The translations under genes and the position numbers were made by a program. A model generated the notes under the pieces. It worked only from the letters and a program-made list of their open reading frames with translations, had not been told where the DNA came from and made no database searches. Shown one piece after another: positions 1 to 8,097 of a stretch of DNA of 37,138 nucleotides (the stretch's first letter is position 1; every line of letters starts with the position of its first letter). Origin of the DNA: Nitratiruptor sp. (lineage in GTDB: Bacteria; Campylobacterota; Campylobacteria; Campylobacterales; Nitratiruptoraceae); contig JALWCE010000034.1 in the NCBI GenBank assembly GCA_027036935.1, forward strand, positions 1 to 37,138. The letters run 5' to 3'.

Positions 1-3000
1 CCGATCATCACAAAAGCTTCCTTTTAGGCAAGGGATATCATAAACTCAAATTTCGCCATCAAGAGTGGTCGGTGGAAGATAATTATCAGCTCTACTGGAA
101 AAGAGCTTGGGATAGGAGCTATGCCATCGTGCCCAAAAGCAATCTTTTTTATTGCGGGATACCCAAGCCGGTGGTAGAGTATAGGATGGATGAGTGCAAA
201 TGGAGCGGGAGAAAAGCCGAGGTGCGCGATAGCAGCGGGAACGGATATGAGGCTACGGCTTTTGGGGAAGCGAGGACGACGCAAGGAGTGGTGTGTAGAG
301 GTGGGGAGATAAAAAGAGGCGGATATATCGAATCGCAAAAAGCGCCAAGGCTCTCTTCGTATACATTGAGCGCATGGGTGAAAGCTCCAAACGGGAATTA
401 TCACCCGATCTTTTTTAAAAGAGAGGAAATGAGCAATTGGGGCAGCAGCGATATAGAGGTCTACATAGGCAATGGATTTACGGTGGTGCACAACAGAAAG
501 AATGGGGGAAAATTTCAATATGTGTATGTCAAAAGTCCTCCCAATAACAAGTGGTTCCACCTAGCGGTAGTCTATGACGGGGGAGAAAAAAGACTAAGAG
601 TCTATTATGATGGGAAGCTGCAAAAGGAGGTGAGAAATTTTACGCCCCCTTTGGATACGAAAAAGAGGATGTTTATAGGAAGAAATGGGGGATACTATCT
701 TGATGGGGATATAGACGAGCTAAAAATCTTTGATAAAGCCCTAAAAGAGCGAGATATTGAGCAGATCTACAATAATGAAAAAGATGAGAGAAATTGGGAT
801 GGCCAACAAAGAGGTTGTTTGGGATGTACGCCCGCGTGTCCTTTAAAAAACGGGTTGATTTTGAGCACCTACGATATAGATGGGTATAGGCGGCACTATC
901 CAAACAATCATGAGGAGTTTGAGCGCTTAGAGAGTGAGTATGCCAAAAAGGAGCGAATGTACGGCAGGGGGGTGGTGGATAGGATCGATACGGTGGGCAG
1001 AGACAACAACCCTTTTGAGCAAAATCCGGACGAGAGGTATATGAGTATCTTTGAGGGCTACCTCTATGTTCCAAAGGATGGATCCTACTCTTTTGCGGTC
1101 AATGGGGACGATGCGGTAGAGGTAATCATAGATGGAAAGTATCTTGGATGGTATGGGGGACACGGGGCTGATGGGACCGATCATCACAAAAGCTTCCTTT
1201 TAGGCAAGGGATATCATAAACTCAAATTTCGCCATCAAGAGTGGTCGGTGGAAGATAATTATCAGCTCTACTGGAAAAGAGCTTGGGATAGGAGCTATGC
1301 CATTGTGCCCAAAAGCAATCTTTTTTATTGTCAATCCTCACAGCTTTCGTATCGATTTGACGCTTGGGATATTTTTAGAAATCTTGATGGAGCTATTGTA
1401 GATAGAAATATCTCTACGAAAATTGTGGATAAAGAGTTTGCTCTTCTCGTGGCCTCTTTGGATGAGAATGGAAGTGGGTATCAAGAGTTTAACGGGACGG
1501 TTTGCATTCGTATAGAAGATGAAAACGGCGGAGTATCGGCTTGGCAAAAAAGGCTATTTTGGGACATGAATACTTCGGCACAGACTTCTCAAGGTACTCT
1601 CAATTTTACGATTACAAGAGCGCTTAGGCGAGCGATCGTGCATATTGCATGGATAAAAGATAAGGATGTACCCTGCCCTTTAAAGAGCGAGGGCAACGAG
1701 ACTAATGCAAGTGATCAGTTTGCCGTTCGACCGGAAAAGTTTGTGATTTTGCCTACTCGTAAGAAAGTGCGAGCCGGAGAGAATTTTTTTATAACTTTTG
1801 AAGCAAGAAGTCATACCAAAAATCTTGTACCAGACTATAACGAGTCAAAAGATGAGAGTTTTGCGGTAGAGGTTAAAGAGAGTGATCAAAGATGTATAAC
1901 CGGAGCGTTTACTCTTGCCTCTTTTGCCTTTGGTAACGGCATAGCCAAGAATATCTTGGCCAATTATGGGGAGGTGGGTGAGCTAAACATATCTATTCAT
2001 GAAAAGGATGGTAAAGAGTTTGCTTTGGTAGATCGAGACGATACGAATACAACGCAACGTTTTATCCAAGGAGCAAGGAGAACAGTGCGATTTATCCCGC
2101 ACCATTTTGCTATTTGGAGTTCTTTATACGATTTTGATAGGGAGAAAAACTTTACCTATCTCTCTTTTGATCTGAATATGTCAGCAAAGATATCGGCTCT
2201 TATCACGGCGCAAAACGCTCAAGATCAAACGACTTTCAACTACAACAATCTCTGCTATGCCAAAGATATTGATATCACATTTTCTCACAACTCTCTTTTT
2301 GCTCCCTCGCTTCATCGTCTGCTCTACATTCTTCAAGACGCTTATGACCTCAATCGATCGTTGCAAAGCGTAGAAAAAAACGATATACTAGCTATCAAAG
2401 GGTACGAGGCATCCAATTTTACTACCGACCATAATGGGTCGACCAAGCTTACGATCTATTTTAATTTTGATAGAGATCCAAGTCGGCCGGTAGAACCGTT
2501 TACATTTAATCTATTGCAGATCAATGTAACGGATAAGGAGGCCAATGGTACTACTCGCCATAGTGATGGCAAGATCTCCTTTTATTATGGTAGATTAAAA
2601 AGTGATGATCTTTTTACCCATAAATTGGAGGATACTCTCACACTTCCCGTACTTGTCTACCATTGGGGAGAGCCAATGATTTTGGAGGGTTGGGGCGCTA
2701 TGGACTTGCACCAAAATCAAGACGGTACTATTTTGAAACTCATGCCCAAAAAAGGGTTTGCCCTTACTGATTTGGATGCGGCTATGAGCGCAAAAGCCAC
2801 TTTACAACAAGGCTTTGGCTACTATAAGGTTCATATTCGTAATCTTTCCAAAGAGCCGAGGGCTTTTATTCATCTAGAGATTCCACAATGGCTTTGGTTT
2901 ACTTACGATCCTACAAAGAGCTACTCTTTTGATCCATCTAGTGATTGTACTACCCATCCTTGTATTCAGTATCGCTACTTTGCAAAGCATTATACCACGC

Positions 3001-3083
3001 CGGTACAAAGCGGTACGATTGAGGGTGTTCATTTTGAGCAAAATATCTCCGCTACTAAACATGGTGTACGAATATTTCGATGA
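1..3083 (+). CDS. mshQ: MshQ-like pilus tip/adhesin protein (5' end outside window)
   Basis: The frame is open from the window edge, so the N-terminus is missing; 1026 residues are visible. Order seen: the tail of a PA14 domain (1-154), a LamG/concanavalin-like domain (about 170-790, ending in an IDELKIFDKAL helix), a complete PA14 domain (about 840-1330, with an FAVNGDDAVEVIIDG core), and a C-terminal region of the DUF6701 type found in MSHA biogenesis protein MshQ (about 1340-3060; SDQFAVRP and a YGRLKSDD..LTLPVLVYHW segment). The PA14 tail is duplicated with a period of 1176 bp. The DUF6701 half has 15 sequons of the form D/E-x-N-x-S/T. PA14 and LamG domains usually bind glycans, so a surface adhesin at the pilus tip is inferred. 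It overlaps the next prepilin gene by 4 nt (ATGA). MshQ assignment rests on domain pattern plus locus. Confidence 0.8.
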   Translation, partial: DHHKSFLLGKGYHKLKFRHQEWSVEDNYQLYWKRAWDRSYAIVPKSNLFYCGIPKPVVEYRMDECKWSGRKAEVRDSSGNGYEATAFGEARTTQGVVCRGGEIKRGGYIESQKAPRLSSYTLSAWVKAPNGNYHPIFFKREEMSNWGSSDIEVYIGNGFTVVHNRKNGGKFQYVYVKSPPNNKWFHLAVVYDGGEKRLRVYYDGKLQKEVRNFTPPLDTKKRMFIGRNGGYYLDGDIDELKIFDKALKERDIEQIYNNEKDERNWDGQQRGCLGCTPACPLKNGLILSTYDIDGYRRHYPNNHEEFERLESEYAKKERMYGRGVVDRIDTVGRDNNPFEQNPDERYMSIFEGYLYVPKDGSYSFAVNGDDAVEVIIDGKYLGWYGGHGADGTDHHKSFLLGKGYHKLKFRHQEWSVEDNYQLYWKRAWDRSYAIVPKSNLFYCQSSQLSYRFDAWDIFRNLDGAIVDRNISTKIVDKEFALLVASLDENGSGYQEFNGTVCIRIEDENGGVSAWQKRLFWDMNTSAQTSQGTLNFTITRALRRAIVHIAWIKDKDVPCPLKSEGNETNASDQFAVRPEKFVILPTRKKVRAGENFFITFEARSHTKNLVPDYNESKDESFAVEVKESDQRCITGAFTLASFAFGNGIAKNILANYGEVGELNISIHEKDGKEFALVDRDDTNTTQRFIQGARRTVRFIPHHFAIWSSLYDFDREKNFTYLSFDLNMSAKISALITAQNAQDQTTFNYNNLCYAKDIDITFSHNSLFAPSLHRLLYILQDAYDLNRSLQSVEKNDILAIKGYEASNFTTDHNGSTKLTIYFNFDRDPSRPVEPFTFNLLQINVTDKEANGTTRHSDGKISFYYGRLKSDDLFTHKLEDTLTLPVLVYHWGEPMILEGWGAMDLHQNQDGTILKLMPKKGFALTDLDAAMSAKATLQQGFGYYKVHIRNLSKEPRAFIHLEIPQWLWFTYDPTKSYSFDPSSDCTTHPCIQYRYFAKHYTTPVQSGTIEGVHFEQNISATKHGVRIFR

Positions 3084-3703
3084 GGCGTTCTTTTACTTTG
3101 ATCGAGCTGATATTTTCTATGGTTCTTATCTCTTTGGCCTTTACCGTTTTGCCTAAGGTACTCCAAGTCTCGGCCAAAAGCTCTATTACTATGCTCAAGG
3201 AGGAGGCGATTGCTAATGCCATTGCAATGATGGGATGGATTAGAGTACTTGCATGGGATGAGCGCAACACCCAAAGCGACGAGATTCTCATTCCTCAAGA
3301 GTATCTTGAGATCTATCGCTGCCCCGTGTGGGATATATATCGAGCGGGAGGGTTTGCTGGATCTAGAGACTGCCGTCATACAATCCAGGCCTCTTCCATC
3401 GGTTCAGATGGCGAATCGGTTCCAAACGATATTGACGATTTTGCCGGATATGAGAAAACGATCGCCAATTCTTCTGGTACAAGGAGATATGTGTTAAAGA
3501 TACAAGTGCATTATGTAAAAGATTACAATCAAACCTTTTTAACTCAGCCAGTCAGTACGAGCAGCGATGTGAAAATGGTCAGCATAGATGTGACTCCTTT
3601 GAGTAAACAAAAAGATATTGGGGGAAGTTTTGCCAAACTGACGTACTTCTCTTCCAATATTGGTCAACTCCGTATCAATAGAGTCCCATGGAAAAGACCT
3701 TAA
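3080..3703 (+). CDS. Minor type IV prepilin (MshD-like position)
   Basis: 207 residues. The N-terminus MRRS-FTLIELIFSMVLIS is a class III prepilin leader: short basic leader, cleavage before Phe, Glu at mature position 5 and a hydrophobic helix. The leader's last residue is Ser instead of the usual Gly, a tolerated variation. The globular part has Cys pairs (RCPVW, SRDCRH) and one D-Y-N-Q-T sequon. It begins inside the mshQ stop and runs 16 nt into the next prepilin gene, so the set is translationally coupled. The family role is a low-abundance pilin that helps initiate or cap the pilus. Which minor msh pilin (C, D, O) it corresponds to cannot be settled by eye. Confidence 0.85.
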   Translation: MRRSFTLIELIFSMVLISLAFTVLPKVLQVSAKSSITMLKEEAIANAIAMMGWIRVLAWDERNTQSDEILIPQEYLEIYRCPVWDIYRAGGFAGSRDCRHTIQASSIGSDGESVPNDIDDFAGYEKTIANSSGTRRYVLKIQVHYVKDYNQTFLTQPVSTSSDVKMVSIDVTPLSKQKDIGGSFAKLTYFSSNIGQLRINRVPWKRP

Positions 3704-4593
3704 GAGGCGCTTTTACTCTGCTAGAATTAATTGTAGTCGTAGTGATCGTCTCTTTATTAGCGGTCGCTTCTTTTAGGGGGTTGCAGGCTTTAAAGCTGCG
3801 CTCTTTTAAAGTGCGACAGATGACAAAACTCTCTTTAGAGTCTCAAATAGTTCTGGATCAATTAAGTGCGCTGCTTCATAGTCGTATTCCGGCTACCACG
3901 ATCGGTTACGATCCATACGGCAAAGATTTCAAGCCGATTCAAGATATTCAAAATTTTGCAAAGTATAAAATTTTGGAATGGATCGGTTTTGACGAGGATA
4001 GCTTTGATGCAGGTTTATATAGTGGTTTTGTGGATATGCGCCGCTCTATTAAGCAATTTTTGGATTATAGCCTCTATACCGATATTGCGGCCGATCTTCC
4101 CGGACGAGCTCTTGTTTTTGCCGGTACTTTTGATAAAGGTTTTACTAGTGAGCAGCTCTTAGATGCTTTTGGTTGGCATGGAAGAAATAGCGATCTTATC
4201 TACGATATCCTCATGCAACCTCCCCATACTATTACCATTACCGATCCGGTGAAGCCCAAATGGCTATATGAAAAGTATTACTTGGCCAAAAGTGCCTATG
4301 GGGTGGCCAGAGGAGCCGATATAGATCCTTATGCTAAATGTTTAAGGGGACTTGATGTGGATAAAAATACTTTAGTGCTTTTTTACGAGTACAAGCCGTG
4401 GCGGGGAGAGAGCTTTTGTGCCGATCCAAAAAGCGACAATCGATCAGGTCAAGCGACTATTTTGATGCGTCATGTTGCTGGTTTTGGAGTCAAGGAACAA
4501 GACTTTACCCTACGTCTTATTCTCGATATCAACAAACCCATTTTGGGGCAAAAGATACAGATCCATTTTGATAAGACGAAAGTGTTCTTTTGA
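3688..4593 (+). CDS. mshO: Minor type IV prepilin, large (MshO-like)
   Basis: 301 residues with the prepilin leader MEKTLRGA-FTLLELIVVVVIVS followed by a large globular domain, the size class of MshO, PilW and GspJ minor pilins. The leader ends in Ala before Phe; Glu5 is present. Downstream residues include segments such as ALVFAGTFDKGF and LVLFYEYKPW. The start overlaps the preceding gene by 16 nt, and the stop overlaps the TTG start of the next gene. Role inferred: part of the minor-pilin tip complex that presents MshQ. Symbol by size and position only. Confidence 0.75.
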   Translation: MEKTLRGAFTLLELIVVVVIVSLLAVASFRGLQALKLRSFKVRQMTKLSLESQIVLDQLSALLHSRIPATTIGYDPYGKDFKPIQDIQNFAKYKILEWIGFDEDSFDAGLYSGFVDMRRSIKQFLDYSLYTDIAADLPGRALVFAGTFDKGFTSEQLLDAFGWHGRNSDLIYDILMQPPHTITITDPVKPKWLYEKYYLAKSAYGVARGADIDPYAKCLRGLDVDKNTLVLFYEYKPWRGESFCADPKSDNRSGQATILMRHVAGFGVKEQDFTLRLILDINKPILGQKIQIHFDKTKVFF

Positions 4594-5018
4594 AAAGAGG
4601 GTTTAATTTGTTGATGGCTATTTTTATGCTTTTGCTCTTAAGCGGTTTGGCCACGCTTACGCTTTCGTATGCGAGGTTGCATGTACGCTTTTTTGCCGAT
4701 AGTTACAATAAAGAACAGGCCCGTCTTTTTATGCAAAGTGCCTTAGAGGCGACGTTGATGAAAATAGAAGCTAACCAGAGCGATTTGCGTTTTTTCTCTC
4801 CCGATGGCAAATTTGAGGCGGTGGGTGTGGTGGAGCGTTGTTATATCTATCAAAAGAGTGAGCACAACAATACCAACTGCACACCTGCTAATACCGTAGT
4901 CATCCAGACGCCCCAAAGCAACGGCTATATGATTATCCGCCTCTTTGTCCGCTCATTGCCCTCGGCCAAAATACTTTCTCCCATTCGTATTACTCAAAGG
5001 AGCTTACAAAGACCATGA
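4590..5018 (+). CDS. mshP: Minor pilin of the MshP/PilX class, TTG start
   Basis: 142 residues. The N-terminus MKRG-FNLLMAIFMLLLLSGLA has the prepilin leader and helix but lacks Glu5 (Met there), as in MshP, PilX and GspK-type pilins, which sit at the tip. The only sensible start is TTG at 4590, inside the preceding TGA, giving a 4-nt overlap that implies termination-reinitiation. Two bacterial N-glycosylation sequons occur (EANQS, EHNNT) along with a small Cys pair (ERCY, NCTP). It ends by overlapping the next prepilin by 4 nt. Confidence 0.75.
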   Translation: MKRGFNLLMAIFMLLLLSGLATLTLSYARLHVRFFADSYNKEQARLFMQSALEATLMKIEANQSDLRFFSPDGKFEAVGVVERCYIYQKSEHNNTNCTPANTVVIQTPQSNGYMIIRLFVRSLPSAKILSPIRITQRSLQRP

Positions 5019-5497
5019 GGGGGGCTTTTACTCTTTTAGAGCTCATTCTTGTTTTGATTATTATAGGGGTGTTGAGTGCTGCGGCTTTGTATAGGTATCG
5101 TCCCCAATATCTTTTGGAGGATATCGATTTTGTACGAATGCGGCTTCTTCGGGCCAAATATCAAGGTATCCAGTATGACAAACGATATTCCACGCCTGAT
5201 ATCAACGCCAGCGTAGGATGCGTGGATTTGCAAAAAGAAGCTTGGAGGCAATTAGCTATAAAAAAGCACTATACTTTCCATGCTGACATAATCACTTCTT
5301 ATAAAACGCTCTGTTTTGACTCCTTTGGCAGACCTCATCTTGAGGACAATCTAACTCTCAATGCTCCCATAGCCAAACCTACGGAACTGCTCTTACTTCG
5401 TTATCGTTCTCAAGAGGCCCGGTTGATCCTTTTGCCCCAAAGCGGATATGTTTTGATACTTCAGCACCCCGTAAATGGTGTGGATTCGCTCCCCTAA
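5015..5497 (+). CDS. Minor type IV prepilin (MshC/GspH-like), 3' end inside a repeat
   Basis: 160 residues. The leader MRGA-FTLLELILVLIIIGVL is typical of prepilins, with Ala before Phe and Glu5 present. The body is short and resembles GspH/MshC-size pilins; it has Cys residues (VGCVDL, TLCFDS) and two sequons (DINAS, EDNLT). The last nine or so codons (HPVNGVDSLP) lie inside an intergenic repeat (5468-5565) that recurs at 21451, so the natural C-terminus may have been altered when the element inserted. Last gene of the mshQ-side group. Confidence 0.8.
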   Translation: MRGAFTLLELILVLIIIGVLSAAALYRYRPQYLLEDIDFVRMRLLRAKYQGIQYDKRYSTPDINASVGCVDLQKEAWRQLAIKKHYTFHADIITSYKTLCFDSFGRPHLEDNLTLNAPIAKPTELLLLRYRSQEARLILLPQSGYVLILQHPVNGVDSLP

Positions 5498-5565
5498 GTG
5501 ACCTTAGGTTGTTGAGCATTTTAGCTCAGGCGTATCCTACCTTGATCAACGGCTTTGATTTTTGG
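5468..5565. repeat. Dyad-rich intergenic repeat, copy 1
   Basis: Closely matches 21451-21551. Shared blocks are CCCGTAAA, GTGGATTC, CCTAAG-N4-CTTAGG (hairpin), GCATTTTAGCTCA, and TATCC-CCTTGAT. Here the second hairpin is TGAGC-ATTTTA-GCTCA. The hairpins persist although bases around them differ between copies. Function unknown; candidates are a REP/MITE-like element or a structured RNA. It overlaps the end of the pilin gene at 5015. Confidence 0.8.
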
Positions 5566-5582
5566 CCATTATAGAGTAATAT

Positions 5583-5607
5583 ACAAAAAAAATCAGGCTA
5601 TGCCTGA
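5583..5607 (-). terminator. Possible minus-strand intrinsic terminator
   Basis: Read on the minus strand, a TCAGGC-ATA-GCCTGA stem (5593-5607) is followed directly by eight T (5585-5592). This is the textbook intrinsic-terminator shape but points away from mshI, and no minus-strand gene is annotated upstream of it. It could end an antisense or small RNA starting within or before mshI; read on the plus strand it is only a hairpin after an A-run. Confidence 0.4.
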
Positions 5608-5684
5608 ACGACCTTATATCCATTTCCTTAACGAGGTGGTTTTACGGTCATTTTTGATAATCAAGAGGAGATAGGAAAGGGTAG

Positions 5685-7145
5685 ATGCAAGCGGCCGTAT
5701 TGCTGTATAAGGAGCGTTTTTATCTTTTTGACGGAGAGAAGTTTTCCTCTGTTGAGCCATCAAAGGCGAAAAAATTTCGTATAGGAGCAGTAGTTCCTAT
5801 ACGTTATGTCATAACACTTACCTTTAAGCTTCCATCCTCCATTGATCAAGAGCGTTTGGCTGTACAAGTAGAGCTCAAAATGTACAACGAGGGGGGACTT
5901 GATCCCAATAAAGAGTATGTTATCGATTATCTTGTATATCAAATGCCGCAAGAAGAGGATTATTTGATCGAAGCGTTTGCCCTATGCAAAGAGGATGTGG
6001 ATCCTTTTTTTGAGCCTTATGTGGATCAAATTGGCTTTTTGGATCTCTTATTTCCTAGATTTATCGCCTATGAGAGTCTTTATGTGGATCAAAGAAATCA
6101 AAAGGATGATTTGATTATCTATTTGGGCGAGGAGGAGGCTTTTGGCGTAGTCTATCAAAAGGGGCGCTATATCGGCCATCGCACGATCGACTCTTTATCC
6201 AAGCTCTCTAAAGCCATGGGTATTGAGCTCACTCTTTTAAAAACTCTTTTGGTTCAAAACGGCCTTGTGGAGTCTCGTTACGCTCCTGAGCAGATGCATA
6301 TTTTTGATATGTTGCAAGAGCGTTTTTTCACAATGGTCGAAAAACTGGCCTATGCGATTAATCATAAGCGAAGCTTTTACGGCTTAGAGCGGATCGATCG
6401 TATTATTCTTGATTTTGAGGGGGAGCTGATTGAGGGGTTGGATGGTTTATTTGACTCTTTTGGTATCTCTGGCGTGGAATATGAAAGATTGGTGTGTTGC
6501 AATATGGAGCCAAAGCAGAGCTCTTTGGCCACACAAGCGTACTATGTGCTTCAATATGATCGCTTGCCCCAAAAAATCAATCTCAATTTTTACGAGCGGG
6601 GACTTCCTTGGTACCGTTATGAGCTCTTTTGGTATGGAGTAACGGCGATTATTGCGATTTTGGCCGTGGGTGGATTTTGGCTCTATCTGGATATCCAAGA
6701 GGCCAAAATCCAAAAGAGTATGGGCCTAAAGACAAAAGAGCTTGCCTCTATTAAATCGACTAATAAAAAATCTTTGGCCAAATTGCGAAAACTCAAAAAA
6801 AAAAAAAAAGAGCTCCAAAACCAAATAGGCGCTTTACAAAAAGAGAATGAGATTATCGAAGAGACCTTAGAAGCTATCCCTTTCATACAAAAAGCAAAGC
6901 TTGATAGGGAGCGGATGATAAACGATGTGATTGAGGCCCTTTATACCTATCATTTGAGTACCAAATCGATCGATCAAAACGGCACAAGAGAGATTTTGGT
7001 CGATCTTCTCTCCAAAGATGAGCAGCGAGATCGTATTGCCGCATTTATGCGCTATTTGCTCCAACGTAAATACAAAAATGTCCAGACCAAAAAGATTCAA
7101 AGAAAAGATGGGCTGTATGAGAGTGTAGTAAAGGTGGCTCCTTGA
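5685..7145 (+). CDS. mshI: MSHA biogenesis protein MshI (PilM-PilN-like fusion)
   Basis: 486 residues. The N-terminal 300 residues resemble a degenerate actin-like PilM fold (DDLIIYLGEEEAFGVVY, IDRIILDFEGE). A single membrane helix sits at 316-337 (W-Y-G-V-T-A-I-I-A-I-L), then a Lys-rich coiled coil and a PilN-like periplasmic domain with a DQNGT sequon. Known role: inner-membrane platform linking the cytoplasmic motor to MshJ and the secretin. The RBS-like GATAGGAAAGGG precedes ATG 5685. The coiled coil is encoded by a run of 15 A (6795-6809), a possible slippage site. The MshJ start lies inside its stop. Assigned by architecture and by the exact I-J-K-L-M-N-E-G order downstream. Confidence 0.8.
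   Translation: MQAAVLLYKERFYLFDGEKFSSVEPSKAKKFRIGAVVPIRYVITLTFKLPSSIDQERLAVQVELKMYNEGGLDPNKEYVIDYLVYQMPQEEDYLIEAFALCKEDVDPFFEPYVDQIGFLDLLFPRFIAYESLYVDQRNQKDDLIIYLGEEEAFGVVYQKGRYIGHRTIDSLSKLSKAMGIELTLLKTLLVQNGLVESRYAPEQMHIFDMLQERFFTMVEKLAYAINHKRSFYGLERIDRIILDFEGELIEGLDGLFDSFGISGVEYERLVCCNMEPKQSSLATQAYYVLQYDRLPQKINLNFYERGLPWYRYELFWYGVTAIIAILAVGGFWLYLDIQEAKIQKSMGLKTKELASIKSTNKKSLAKLRKLKKKKKELQNQIGALQKENEIIEETLEAIPFIQKAKLDRERMINDVIEALYTYHLSTKSIDQNGTREILVDLLSKDEQRDRIAAFMRYLLQRKYKNVQTKKIQRKDGLYESVVKVAP
6795..6809 (+). repeat. Homopolymeric A tract (15 nt) inside mshI
   Basis: Fifteen consecutive A encode five Lys in the mshI coiled coil (K-L-K-K-K-K-K-E). A gain or loss of one base would frameshift mshI about 370 codons in, and also uncouple the overlapping mshJ start. 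Such tracts are known slippage sites in polymerase copying and transcription. Confidence 0.9.
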
Positions 7146-7768
7146 GAATATCGCAACTTTTAGATATATATGAGCAAAAGCTGCAACTTCTTCCAAAATC
7201 GTATCGGTGGATAGTGTTAGGGAGTTTGGTGGTTATAGTGATTGTAGGGGGCTATTTTGGTTTGATAGAGAAGAAGTTGCAACAATTAGAGTCTAAAAAA
7301 GAGCGTTTAGCCCTTTTGGAGCGCTCCATTTATAAACAGAGTCCAAGATATTTGGAGGCTAAGATAGCTCAATTGCAGCGTCAGCTCGTACAATTGCGTA
7401 CTCATATAGAGGCGTTGCGTTCTCAACGCAATTTTTTACTGGGAAAATTGCGAGAGCGACGGGTACTCTTTTTATCGCCTAAAAATTTTTCGAAACTTTT
7501 AGAAAAAATTTTGTCAGCCTCATATCACTATGGGCTTGAACTTGAGGAGATAGCGATCGATGAGGTACAAAAACCTTTTTGGGGAAATATTTTTGAAAAA
7601 AAGGTGGTGGACATTAATGGGACGGGAGAGTTTTTAGCTTTGGTCCGCTTTTTGCGAGGTATAGAAGCTTCAAAGCTTCTTCTTAAAATAGAGAGACTCC
7701 ATATCGAAACCAACGGCACGATCCCCTCTTTTTTCTTTCGTCTTAAACTCTATGGAGCAAGCCGATGA
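7142..7768 (+). CDS. mshJ: MSHA biogenesis protein MshJ (PilO-like), TTG start
   Basis: 208 residues with the PilO/GspM bitopic layout: short cytoplasmic tail, one membrane helix (about 22-42, WIVLGSLVVIVIVGGYFGLI), a long coiled coil (45-100) and a ferredoxin-like periplasmic domain. Two extended sequons (DINGT, ETNGT) sit in the periplasmic part. The start is TTG at 7142 overlapping the mshI stop by 4 nt; AAGGTGG lies just upstream. It overlaps mshK by 4 nt. Predicted to pair with MshI and MshK in the alignment complex that spans the periplasm. Confidence 0.8.
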   Translation: MRISQLLDIYEQKLQLLPKSYRWIVLGSLVVIVIVGGYFGLIEKKLQQLESKKERLALLERSIYKQSPRYLEAKIAQLQRQLVQLRTHIEALRSQRNFLLGKLRERRVLFLSPKNFSKLLEKILSASYHYGLELEEIAIDEVQKPFWGNIFEKKVVDINGTGEFLALVRFLRGIEASKLLLKIERLHIETNGTIPSFFFRLKLYGASR

Positions 7769-8097
7769 AAAGGGTAGCGTTATGGCTGCTGCCTGCGGTG
7801 TTGGGGGCTAAAGTATTAGATTTAGAGGTTTTGTACGACCCTTTTGGCTCGGCTCAAAAAATTATCCGAAAAAATCGGGTACCCGTGACCCCAAGGCCTG
7901 TAGTTCCTATTTTGCGTCTTTTTGCCATTTTTGGAGATAAGGCGTATATCAACGGTAGATTTTATAAGGTAGGCGAACGTGTGGGAGGATTTTACATTAT
8001 AAAAATTACTAATAACTATGTTTTATTGCAAAGAAAGGGGAAAAAGAAGATACTTGTCTTAAGGAAGAAGAGAATTTTAAAAACAGGAGAGAGATGA
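7765..8097 (+). CDS. mshK: MSHA biogenesis protein MshK (PilP-like)
   Basis: 110 residues. A hydrophobic start (MKRVALWLLPAVLGA) is a plausible signal or anchor; a Pro-rich stretch (VTPRPVVPILRL) leads into a small beta domain (AIFGDKAYINGRFYKVGER) like the PilP/GspC homology region. In the family this domain contacts the secretin N-terminal domains. Overlaps of 4 nt with mshJ and mshL place it firmly in the assembly operon. Too short for independent proof, so the call rests mainly on context. Confidence 0.7.
   Translation: MKRVALWLLPAVLGAKVLDLEVLYDPFGSAQKIIRKNRVPVTPRPVVPILRLFAIFGDKAYINGRFYKVGERVGGFYIIKITNNYVLLQRKGKKKILVLRKKRILKTGER

Noticed and set aside
24-1547. Minus-strand and alternate-frame ORFs opposite mshQ
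   Set aside because: Shadows of the real frame: no start context, no domain, low-complexity translations.
5550-5690. Sigma-54 promoter before mshI
   Set aside because: GG-N10-GC was looked for around TTTTTGGCCATT and not found.
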